Shown here: positions 1 to 5,147 of the stretch, in pieces | How the letters are laid out: every line of letters begins with the position of its first letter | How positions within the stretch are numbered: position 1 is the first letter of the stretch | Assembly (NCBI GenBank): GCA_964532385.1 | Contig: CAZHHW010000139.1 | Coordinates: forward strand, 1 to 7,509 | Reading direction: 5' to 3' | Source of the DNA: UBA6921 sp964532385 | GTDB lineage: Bacteria > Pseudomonadota > Gammaproteobacteria > SG8-11 | DNA: 7,509 bases | Position numbers and translations under genes: made by a program | Notes under the pieces: generated by a model | What the model was told of the DNA's origin: nothing | Seen by the model: the letters and a program-made list of their open reading frames with translations, nothing else | Database searches by the model: none

Positions 1-1
1 T

Positions 2-18
2 CGTGCGCATGGCGCACG
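2..18 (-). other. perfect hairpin just after the queA stop
   Basis: Arms CGTGCGC (2-8) and GCGCACG (12-18) are perfect complements around a 3-base loop, directly after the queA stop codon in the minus reading direction. It could be the stem of a terminator whose T-tract lies outside the window. It could equally overlap the start of the next gene: a minus-strand ATG lies at 10-8 with a GGGGAG sequence 11 bases upstream. In many proteobacteria tgt follows queA, but too little sequence is present to tell. Confidence 0.3.
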
Positions 19-1056
19 CTACTCCCCGGTAATTTTCCGGCTTATGAACATCGCGTCGCCGTAGCTGAAAAAGCGGTATTTATTCTGCACCGCATGTTGG
101 TACGCATGCATGACATTTTCGTAACCGGCAAACGCGCTCACCAACATCAGCAGCGTGGAGCGCGGTAAATGGAAGTTGGTAATCAGCGCATCGACCGCCT
201 TGAATTGATATCCGGGCGTGATGAACAACCGCGTGTCGCCGCTGAACGGCGCGAGGCTGCCGCCTTGCGCGGCGCTTTCCAGACTGCGCACGGCGGTGGT
301 GCCCACGGCGATCACGCGCCCGCCGCGTGCGCGCGTGTTCGCGGCCTGGGCGCACACCTGTGCCGACACCTCTGCAAACTCCGCATGCATGTGGTGATCT
401 TTCAGCTCTTCAACGCGTACGGGCTGAAATGTCCCGGCACCTACATGCAGCGTCACGTACGCGAACTCCACACCCCGTGCCGTGAGTGTTTCCAGCACGG
501 TCTGATCGAAATGCAGACCGGCGGTCGGTGCGGCCACCGCGCCGTCGCGGCGCGCGAACACGGTTTGATAACGTTCGCGATCGGCGTGTTGATCGGCGCG
601 CTGAATGTACGGCGGCAGTGGGATATGGCCGATGGCCTGTAAAATATCAAGCACCGAGCGCGGGTCATCGAAGCCCAGCTCGAACATGGCATCCTGCCGT
701 GCCAGCACCCGCACGCGCACGTCGCCGTCGAGCAGCAATTCGCTGCCGGGTTTAGGCGCGATGCTGGCACGCACCTGCGCGAGCACACGTTGCGCGTCCA
801 GCACGCGCTCCACCAGCAACTCGACCTGGCCGCCGCTGCTTTTACGGCCGAAGAGGCGTGCCGGAATCACGCGCGTGTCGTTGAACACCAGCAGATCGCC
901 TGCGTTCAATAACGCCGGTAATTCGGCGAAGTGGCGATCGGCGATCGCGCCGTGCGCCGCGTCAAGCGTCAGCAAGCGGCTCGCACTGCGTTGTGCCAGC
1001 GGATATTGAGCGATCAACTCGGGGGGTAAACTGTAATCAAAATCGGCGACGCGCAT
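19..1056 (-). CDS. queA: S-adenosylmethionine:tRNA ribosyltransferase-isomerase QueA
   Basis: Cytoplasmic enzyme of queuosine synthesis. It transfers and isomerises the ribosyl part of S-adenosylmethionine onto 7-aminomethyl-7-deazaguanine (preQ1) at the tRNA wobble position, giving epoxyqueuosine. The 345-residue product has the usual family length and is complete. Family signatures in order: LPPELIAQYPL near the N-terminus (residues 10-20), LVFNDTRVIPARLFG (about 56-70), GGQVELLVER (about 75-84), APTAGLHF (about 178-185), VTLHVGAGTFQPVR (about 201-214), VIAVGTTAVRSLE, then TPGYQF and LITNFHLPRSTLLMLVSAF near the C-terminus. The start MRVADFDYSLPPE is where the family normally begins, although no strong Shine-Dalgarno sequence precedes it. 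It is separated from the upstream cytochrome gene by a terminator, so it probably has its own promoter in 1057-1125. I could not identify that promoter. Confidence 0.97.
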   Translation of the reverse strand: MRVADFDYSLPPELIAQYPLAQRSASRLLTLDAAHGAIADRHFAELPALLNAGDLLVFNDTRVIPARLFGRKSSGGQVELLVERVLDAQRVLAQVRASIAPKPGSELLLDGDVRVRVLARQDAMFELGFDDPRSVLDILQAIGHIPLPPYIQRADQHADRERYQTVFARRDGAVAAPTAGLHFDQTVLETLTARGVEFAYVTLHVGAGTFQPVRVEELKDHHMHAEFAEVSAQVCAQAANTRARGGRVIAVGTTAVRSLESAAQGGSLAPFSGDTRLFITPGYQFKAVDALITNFHLPRSTLLMLVSAFAGYENVMHAYQHAVQNKYRFFSYGDAMFISRKITGE

Positions 1057-1125
1057 GGCGCGGCATCTTAACCCACGTAAAAATCCGCGCGGTATTTTTT
1101 ATTGGGATTTTCCAGTTTTAGACGC

Positions 1126-1160
1126 AAGAAAGGGAGCTTGCGCTCCCCTTCTTTTATTTT
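1126..1160 (-). terminator. bidirectional intrinsic terminator after the PKD-cytochrome gene
   Basis: Arms 1126-1137 (AAGAAAGGGAGC) and 1142-1153 (GCTCCCCTTCTT) pair over 12 positions with one mismatch around the loop TTGC, which reads GCAA (a GNRA tetraloop) in the minus-strand RNA. In the minus direction the 3' arm ends in TTTCTT. On the plus strand a longer T-rich run (to 1160) follows. It sits about 25 bp after the stop of the gene at 1177-2790 and should end that transcript before queA. There is no plus-strand gene for it to serve. Confidence 0.8.
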
Positions 1161-1176
1161 TGACTCCAGATGCTGG

Positions 1177-2790
1177 TTATTTCCTGCGGCGTTTAAATCC
1201 CCATGCGCCGAGGCCCGCCAATGTCAACCAGTCCAAACCGCCTGCGCCGGTGGCATCATTCGCTTTTGCCACCAAGTCATCTTCTTCGTCCTGTTTGAGA
1301 AACTTGGCGATATCTTCAATTGCGTCATCCTGCGTCAATAAAAATTGCAGTGAAGCCATTTCAGGCTCGGTATTGATTTCTTCTTTAATCAATTTCTTGC
1401 TGGCACCAATGACGGCAGGCTCATCACCTCCGGCACCACCGGGACCATGACATGATTCGCAATTGTCGATGTACAACTGTTCACCTTTCGATACCTTTCT
1501 CAGATAACTTGCGATCGCGGATATTTGGGCATGCGACAGGCTGCTCAAGGACTGCATTTCCGTCACTTCTTCGATGGCCTCGCGAATATCATCCGCGGAT
1601 TCGCCCACCACGCTGCCGGCATCACCGGCCGGGCCCGCTTTTGGACCATGGCAAGATGCACAGTTATCATCGTACAGCTGCTGTCCGGTGGAAACAGGCG
1701 GCGGTGTCGCGGCAGTAATCGTGGCGCTAGTCGACACCGTCGTGCTCAATGGCGTGGTGGCACTGTCGGTGACCGTCAATTTGACGGTGTAGGTGCCCGC
1801 CGTTAAATAGGTATGCGAGGGATTCGCCACCGTTGCAGGGGTGGAAGTATCGCCGAAGTCCCAACTGTATGTTGCGGTAAGACCGCTGTCGACACTTGAC
1901 CCGGCGCTACTGAAAACCACCGGGGTTCCCACCGTACCCGTGTAAGGGCCATTGGCATTCACCACGGGTGCCAGGTGTGTTCCAACAGCGGAAATCACGA
2001 TATCGTGTGTAGTTGTGGCACTTATCAGGCCTAAGTTGTCCGTCACGACCAGAGTCACATGGTAGGTGCCGGGCGCGGCGTAGGTATGCGCGGACGGCGT
2101 TGGTCCCGCACCCGCCGTGTTATCGCCAAAATTCCACGCATAGTCCGCGATGCTTCCATCCGCATCGGTTGAGGTGCTGCCATCGAAACTAACTGGAGTA
2201 CCCACAGTTCCGGTGGTCGGACCAGTGATGCGCGCGATCGGAGCCACGTTAGCTGCTGGGGTGACCATAATTGAAATGGATGTATTGGCGGCGCCATCAG
2301 CACTTTCACCAGCGATGCCATCGCCCGATACTCCCGCGCCGTAAATCGTCACAGTTCCAGGAGTCGCCGGTGCAGTCCACGTGAAGGAGTAGACGACACC
2401 TGTTGTTGGAAATGGAGTCGTGGGCGCGCTGTGCACGACTTCGGACGACAGTATTTTGGTACCGGTTCCGGTCGCGCTTAACGCACCTGCGCTCGCATTG
2501 ATAGCCAGGCCGGCATTAACCGCCGGACCACCTTTGACGGTAAAGGTAAGCACGTTGACAGAATTTGCAACAACCGTGGCTGGCACACTACCGCCAGCAA
2601 CTCCAAATTCTACGGTTGTGCCTGAAGCCGCAAGAGAATGACAGGACGCGCAGGTTGATCCTGTCGCACCTGACCGCCCTGCCCGTCCATTTGCATCTGC
2701 GGAAGCAATATTCGTTTGTCCCGCCAGCAATCCTGATATCAATACCAATGACGGCAAGGCCGTCCCCATTTTCCGAATTATTTCATCCAT
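1177..2790 (-). CDS. exported tri-haem cytochrome with two PKD domains and a CTERM sorting tail
   Basis: Predicted 537-residue surface or envelope electron-transfer protein. Residues 1-31 form a Sec signal peptide (hydrophobic core about 11-25, cleavage after ASA). Residues 32-177 form a domain like the MXAN_6652 / choice-of-anchor V families, with haem motif C47-x-x-C50-H51 and the conserved EVVH containing H120. Two PKD beta-sandwich domains follow (about 183-268 and 274-360, each with W-[ND]-FGD and [SP]xHTY). Then come two small class I cytochrome c domains (CASCH 377-381 and CESCH 444-448, with candidate axial methionines M412 and M478). The tail has an acidic stretch (DEEDD), LDWLTLAG, a hydrophobic segment and KRRRK. 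The start MDEIIRK is chosen because GAGGGA lies 6 bases upstream and because the paralogue starts identically. An in-frame ATG 24 codons upstream lacks this support. A role in extracytoplasmic electron transfer is inferred, and the redox partner is unknown. Confidence 0.88.
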   Translation of the reverse strand: MDEIIRKMGTALPSLVLISGLLAGQTNIASADANGRAGRSGATGSTCASCHSLAASGTTVEFGVAGGSVPATVVANSVNVLTFTVKGGPAVNAGLAINASAGALSATGTGTKILSSEVVHSAPTTPFPTTGVVYSFTWTAPATPGTVTIYGAGVSGDGIAGESADGAANTSISIMVTPAANVAPIARITGPTTGTVGTPVSFDGSTSTDADGSIADYAWNFGDNTAGAGPTPSAHTYAAPGTYHVTLVVTDNLGLISATTTHDIVISAVGTHLAPVVNANGPYTGTVGTPVVFSSAGSSVDSGLTATYSWDFGDTSTPATVANPSHTYLTAGTYTVKLTVTDSATTPLSTTVSTSATITAATPPPVSTGQQLYDDNCASCHGPKAGPAGDAGSVVGESADDIREAIEEVTEMQSLSSLSHAQISAIASYLRKVSKGEQLYIDNCESCHGPGGAGGDEPAVIGASKKLIKEEINTEPEMASLQFLLTQDDAIEDIAKFLKQDEEDDLVAKANDATGAGGLDWLTLAGLGAWGFKRRRK

Positions 2791-2796
2791 GGCAAA

Positions 2797-2802
2797 TCCC
2801 TC
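2797..2802 (-). promoter_or_regulatory. ribosome binding site deciding the PKD-cytochrome start
   Basis: GAGGGA on the minus strand, 6 bases before the ATG at 2790-2788. It fixes the start at MDEIIRK, so the signal peptide begins at its usual distance from the protein's N-terminus. Confidence 0.75.
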
Positions 2803-2926
2803 AGTTGGCTCAATCGTTCCGTTAAATGACATAGTCACTGCGCTAACCAGATCCTTCCGCATTACTTGATATCACCAAGCGATGCACTGCGGCGGTGAGA
2901 TGTACGCCTGCTTGATTAAACAAATA

Positions 2927-2941
2927 TTAAGGAAAGGTTAA
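2927..2941 (-). promoter_or_regulatory. 15-bp element shared by both paralogue upstream regions (copy 1)
   Basis: Plus-strand TTAAGGAAAGGTTAA (minus: TTAACCTTTCCTTAA), starting 136 bases upstream of the start codon at 2790. The other cytochrome gene has the same element with one substitution at 4440-4454. The surrounding sequences are otherwise little alike, so the match suggests a retained regulator site or promoter part. The nature of the site is inferred. Confidence 0.5.
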
Positions 2942-2996
2942 CGCGGGGGCGTTGTAACTCATCTTGGAGTCTTTGCAAATGATTTTTTCAGAGTGG

Positions 2997-3021
2997 CAGC
3001 GTGCGGCTGGAAGGCACGCTG
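2997..3021. repeat. perfect 8-bp inverted repeat upstream of the PKD-cytochrome gene
   Basis: CAGCGTGC (2997-3004) and GCACGCTG (3014-3021) are perfect complements separated by 9 bases. No T-tract follows on either strand, so it is not a typical intrinsic terminator. It lies upstream of the shared element and downstream of the paralogue's terminator. It could be an operator or a transcript-end structure; nothing in the sequence decides between these. Confidence 0.4.
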
Positions 3022-3097
3022 GGATTGACTTTAAATTGCGGGTAGCTGAGTGGAACCGGCGGGCATCTTGATAGTTTGCGAATATTTTTTGACTGTT

Positions 3098-3123
3098 AAA
3101 AAACCGGGGGGCTTGCGCCCCCC
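3098..3123 (-). terminator. intrinsic terminator after the tri-haem CTERM cytochrome
   Basis: Arms GGGGGGC (3106-3112) and GCCCCCC (3117-3123) pair perfectly around the loop TTGC (GCAA in the minus-strand RNA). Minus-strand reading then gives GG and six T residues (3103-3098). It lies 26 bp after the stop codon at 3150. The GC-rich stem, GNRA loop and T-tract make it a strong Rho-independent terminator that separates the two paralogues into different transcripts. Confidence 0.9.
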
Positions 3124-3149
3124 TTTGTTACCTTTTTACAAAACCAGAA

Positions 3150-4331
3150 TTACTTTTTACGGCGGCGGCCCCACAACAAGCCGATGCCCGCCAACGTCAG
3201 CACGTCGAGCGCACCGCCGGCAATGGCTGCCCCTTTGGCTTTTTTCGTGGCGGCTGTATTGATGCCGGCACACGATCCGCTGTCATCGTCGTCGTCGTCC
3301 TCCTCCTCATCATCATCGAGCGTGCTCGGTGATGAGCGGCGAGCCACCAATCTATCGTCATCATCATCGTCTCCACTGAGACAGGCTCCGCCATTGAGAT
3401 ATGCAGCAATCGCATCGATTTCTTCGGCCGTCAACACGGACAGAGAGTTCATCTCTGGAACTTCCAGGATGGCTTCAGCAATATCGGAAGCAGATTCTCC
3501 AACCACGTCGCCGTCCGGACCACCCACACCTCCCGCACCGTGGCATGACTCGCAATTGTCAATATACAACTGCTCGCCTTCGCCGGGCGCCGCAGTGGGA
3601 TTGAGATACTCTGTAATCGCAGCGATTTCCTCAGTCGTCAGCACGGACAGCGAGTTCATTTCTGGAACATTGATGATCGCATCCGCAGTGGCCGCGGCGG
3701 AGGCTCCGAGGACATCACCGTCCGCACCGCCGACACCGCCCGCACCGTGGCATGACTCGCAATTGTCGATATATAACTGCTCGCCGCTGGATGGTGTCGG
3801 AGGCGTCCCCCCGCCAGCTCCCACGGAAATCGAAATCGTGGTCTTGGCCGCATCATCCCCGGCATCGGAACCATCACTGTCTCCGGAGACTCCGGCACCG
3901 GTCAAGATGACGGTTGCATCCGTGGCAGGCGCAGTCCACGTAAACGTATAAACCTTGCTGCCTGCCGTCATCATTGCACTGTTGGTATGCACCACTTCTC
4001 CCGCCATGATGGTTGTGTCGGCGTCGACCACATCCAGTGTACCGTCGCTGGCCGTGATACTCAGCCCGGCATTGGAGGCAGGCCCGCCGCTGATGGTAAA
4101 GGTGAAGGTATTAACCGAACCTGCGTCCACACTGGCGGGAACATCGCCAAACTCAACCGTCGTTCCGGTGGTCCCACCGCTATGGCACCCTCCACAACCT
4201 GCCGCCCCCGCCCCATCTCCGGATTCACCTGGATCATGCGCAAAAGCAATCGTTGCAGACCCGGTTAACAATCCTGTCATCAATACGAGCGGCGGTAACG
4301 TCGCACGCACTCTCCGAATTATTTCGTCCAT
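3150..4331 (-). CDS. exported tri-haem cytochrome with an Asp-rich segment and a CTERM sorting tail
   Basis: Paralogue of the protein at 1177-2790, 393 residues, predicted to carry electrons outside the cytoplasm. Signal peptide 1-31 (cleavage after AFA). Residues 32-171 form the MXAN_6652 / choice-of-anchor V-like domain with C46-x-x-C49-H50 and EVVH (H115). Two tandem cytochrome c domains follow (about 183-244 and 252-313), with CESCH at 191-195 and 260-264 and PEM motifs giving candidate axial ligands M225 and M294. Residues 317-354 form an acidic segment with runs of six Asp at 321-326 and 345-350, bracketed by C317 and C354. The tail reads LDVLTLAG, a short hydrophobic stretch and RRRKK. 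PKD domains are absent. The start MDEIIRR is set by AGGAGG 7 bases upstream; a longer reading adds 34 residues without support. Likely sorted by a CTERM-processing protease encoded elsewhere. Exact function is unknown. Confidence 0.88.
   Translation of the reverse strand: MDEIIRRVRATLPPLVLMTGLLTGSATIAFAHDPGESGDGAGAAGCGGCHSGGTTGTTVEFGDVPASVDAGSVNTFTFTISGGPASNAGLSITASDGTLDVVDADTTIMAGEVVHTNSAMMTAGSKVYTFTWTAPATDATVILTGAGVSGDSDGSDAGDDAAKTTISISVGAGGGTPPTPSSGEQLYIDNCESCHGAGGVGGADGDVLGASAAATADAIINVPEMNSLSVLTTEEIAAITEYLNPTAAPGEGEQLYIDNCESCHGAGGVGGPDGDVVGESASDIAEAILEVPEMNSLSVLTAEEIDAIAAYLNGGACLSGDDDDDDRLVARRSSPSTLDDDEEEDDDDDDSGSCAGINTAATKKAKGAAIAGGALDVLTLAGIGLLWGRRRKK
3270..3383 (-). repeat. Asp/Glu-coding trinucleotide-rich segment within the cytochrome gene
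   Basis: Runs of GAC, GAT and GAG codons (plus strand: repeated gtc, atc and ctc triplets) encode the acidic stretches at residues 321-326 and 339-350. The triplet repetition could allow slippage and length variation between strains without shifting frame. It encodes a linker between the second cytochrome domain and the sorting tail. Confidence 0.6.
3393..3785 (-). repeat. in-frame 207-bp tandem repeat of a cytochrome c domain
   Basis: Unit A (3785-3579) and unit B (3578-3393, lacking the linker) encode residues 183-251 and 252-313. Over the 62 aligned residues 49 are identical, including GEQLYIDNCESCHGAGGVGG except its neighbouring A/P change, and PEMNSLSVLT. The DNA is also close: the haem-motif stretches at about 3538-3579 and 3745-3786 differ at only two positions. 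This points to a recent internal duplication. Confidence 0.85.
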
Positions 4332-4338
4332 GGTAAAA

Positions 4339-4344
4339 CCTCCT
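4339..4344 (-). promoter_or_regulatory. strong ribosome binding site of the tri-haem CTERM cytochrome
   Basis: A perfect AGGAGG on the minus strand, 7 bases before the ATG at 4331-4329. It decides the start at MDEIIRR. It also lies inside the alternative upstream reading that begins MNSTGGFT, which argues against that start. Confidence 0.85.
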
Positions 4345-4388
4345 GTTGAATTCATTGACACATTCGGTAATCGCGGTGCACAAACGAA

Positions 4389-4426
4389 CTGCACGATCAA
4401 GTCGTGCAGTCTCTTGAGCAGAGACT
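4389..4426 (-). promoter_or_regulatory. two abutting hairpins in the leader of the tri-haem CTERM cytochrome
   Basis: In the minus-strand leader, AGTCTCT/AGAGACT (4426-4408, loop of 5) is followed by CTGCACGA/TCGTGCAG (4409-4389, loop of 5), overlapping by two bases. Both stems are perfect. A competing pairing is possible between CAAGTC and GACTTG (4428-4423 with 4403-4398), which would break both hairpins. There is no T-tract, so they are not a plain terminator. They end about 45 bases before the ribosome binding site. A leader regulator or a dyad operator is possible; the function is inferred. Confidence 0.5.
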
Positions 4427-4439
4427 TGCACATCTTTGT

Positions 4440-4454
4440 TTAAGGGAAGGTTAA
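4440..4454 (-). promoter_or_regulatory. 15-bp element shared by both paralogue upstream regions (copy 2)
   Basis: Plus-strand TTAAGGGAAGGTTAA, 14 of 15 positions identical to the copy at 2927-2941 and in the same orientation to its gene. It starts 108 bases upstream of the start codon at 4331, just outside the leader hairpins, which fits a promoter-proximal site. Confidence 0.5.
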
Positions 4455-4467
4455 AGACGGACAGAGC

Positions 4468-4497
4468 CGCTGTAATTTATTTTTTTACTCAACAGCG
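4468..4497 (-). promoter_or_regulatory. AT-rich tract between short inverted repeats, upstream of the cytochrome promoter region
   Basis: CGCTGT (4468-4473) and ACAGCG (4492-4497) flank an 18-base AT-rich stretch with seven consecutive T residues (A on the transcribed strand). It lies just upstream of the shared 15-bp element. It could act as an UP-element-like or bent-DNA sequence. Confidence 0.25.
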
Positions 4498-4551
4498 ACA
4501 ACAAGCGCATTCAAAGAAGATGCAATGAATTGGAAATTTGCGGGAACACAA

Positions 4552-4571
4552 CGCGCGGCAGAAGCCGCGCG
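4552..4571 (-). terminator. GC-rich hairpin after the Cys-rich protein gene, weak terminator candidate
   Basis: Arms CGCGCGGC (4552-4559) and GCCGCGCG (4564-4571) pair perfectly around a 4-base loop, 13 bp after the stop codon at 4585. Position and stem fit a terminator. The sequence that follows in the minus direction (TTGTGTTCCC) is only a poor T-tract, so termination may be partial or Rho-assisted. Confidence 0.5.
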
Positions 4572-4584
4572 CTGGTATTGACAT

Positions 4585-4986
4585 TTACGACTTAGCTGCC
4601 GGAGCGTGACCGTGCATCGGTTTCTTTTTCGCGATCATTTCGTTGCAGGCAGGCGACAGCTCCGCGGCCTTGCCATGCAGACAGGCCATCAATCCTTTAC
4701 CGGGCTTGGCATCGGGACATTGCTTCTTGATGTCCTCGCCGCAGGCGGCATTCATGGCTTCCGCTTTTTTATTCATGCTGTCCTGGTGTGTTTTGCATCC
4801 TGGCGAAAGGTCGGCATCATGCTTCTTTAAACAGGCGGCGACTCCACCTGCGCCCGGCTTGGCATCGGCGCACAATTTTTTAATATCTTCCGCGCATGCG
4901 CCTTTTGATGGCATCGCATTCGCCACGCTGCCAAACGCTCCGAATGCTACGAGCTGCATTGTTAAAACCCACTTGGATGCTTTCAT
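4585..4986 (-). CDS. small exported Cys-rich protein with two GLG1-like repeats
   Basis: 133 residues. Residues 1-24 are a signal peptide (hydrophobic core about 7-20, cleavage after ANA). The mature part holds two copies of one module: CAEDIKKLC...CL...LSPGC (C31, C39, C52, C64) and CGEDIKKQC...CL...LSPAC (C82, C90, C102, C114). The eight cysteines have matching spacing (8, 13, 12 and 8, 12, 12), as expected for four disulfides in an oxidising compartment. The pattern resembles the cysteine-rich GLG1 repeat family, known from a Golgi protein and also found in small bacterial periplasmic proteins of unknown role. The C-terminus is basic, with Lys and His (KKKPMHGH). The start MKASKW is set by GAGGAGAGGG directly upstream; the longer reading has no signal peptide at its N-terminus. 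No haem motif. Function is unknown. Confidence 0.85.
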   Translation of the reverse strand: MKASKWVLTMQLVAFGAFGSVANAMPSKGACAEDIKKLCADAKPGAGGVAACLKKHDADLSPGCKTHQDSMNKKAEAMNAACGEDIKKQCPDAKPGKGLMACLHGKAAELSPACNEMIAKKKPMHGHAPAAKS

Positions 4987-4988
4987 TG

Positions 4989-4998
4989 CCCTCTCCTC
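4989..4998 (-). promoter_or_regulatory. ribosome binding site of the Cys-rich protein gene
   Basis: GAGGAGAGGG on the minus strand lies just before the ATG at 4986-4984. The AGGAG part sits at a normal distance and fixes the start that yields a proper signal peptide. Confidence 0.75.
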
Positions 4999-5018
4999 AG
5001 AGTTGTACTGGATGTTTA

Positions 5019-5037
5019 TCGGTTGAAGCACAACCGA
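5019..5037. repeat. inverted repeat in the divergent intergenic region
   Basis: TCGGTTG (5019-5025) and CAACCGA (5031-5037) are perfect complements around a 5-base loop. It lies in the 161-bp gap between the divergently transcribed Cys-rich and hexahaem genes, in the likely 5' leader of the Cys-rich gene. It is a candidate operator or leader hairpin, and the sequence does not say which. Confidence 0.4.
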
Positions 5038-5112
5038 CCCGCGTAAGAATAGCACCGATTTTCACGCCTCATGCCCGTAGCGACATGAATAGAACACAAC
5101 CCGCGATACGCA

Positions 5113-5118
5113 TACAAT
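5113..5118 (+). promoter_or_regulatory. possible -10 box of the hexahaem lipoprotein gene
   Basis: TACAAT, one mismatch from the sigma-70 consensus, 29 bases before the chosen ATG at 5148. The bases at the -35 distance (about 5090-5095) do not resemble the consensus, so an activator would be needed. If real, it would exclude the upstream ATG at 5085. Confidence 0.25.
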
Positions 5119-5147
5119 CGCACTTCGACCGCATGGGAACGTCGGGA

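Larger units (their letters stand above)
2791..3097 (-). other. intergenic region upstream of the PKD-cytochrome gene
   Basis: About 300 bp without a credible gene, between the terminator of the upstream paralogue and the start at 2790. It holds the ribosome binding site, the shared 15-bp element at 2927-2941, a T-run at 2983-2988 (an A-tract in the transcribed direction) and the inverted repeat at 2997-3021. It should contain the promoter of the 1177-2790 gene, but I could not pick convincing -35 and -10 boxes. Short plus-strand open frames here look like chance. Confidence 0.6.

Noticed and set aside
169..642. Plus-strand open frame of 157 codons inside queA
   Set aside because: It lies antisense to a clear, full-length queA; its composition is Arg/His/Cys-rich as expected of a shadow frame.
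2997..3021. Inverted repeat considered as a terminator
   Set aside because: No T-run follows on either strand, and a strong terminator for the upstream gene already lies at 3098-3123.
3393..3785. Repeats considered as a CRISPR array or mobile-element trace
   Set aside because: There are only two long units, in frame, encoding cytochrome domains; there are no spacers, terminal inverted repeats or transposase.
3184..3951. Long plus-strand open frame with a poly-Ser run
   Set aside because: It is antisense to the tri-haem cytochrome. The serines mirror the Asp/Glu triplets of the real gene, and it has no ribosome binding site or recognisable domain.
4332..4433. 34-codon N-terminal extension of the tri-haem cytochrome
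   Set aside because: It contains the leader hairpins and the perfect AGGAGG, and would put the signal peptide too far inside. The paralogue's extension is unrelated in sequence.
4896..5147. Upstream extension of the hexahaem lipoprotein frame
   Set aside because: It would overlap the Cys-rich gene on the other strand and bury the lipobox 84 residues further from the start; no ribosome binding site supports it.
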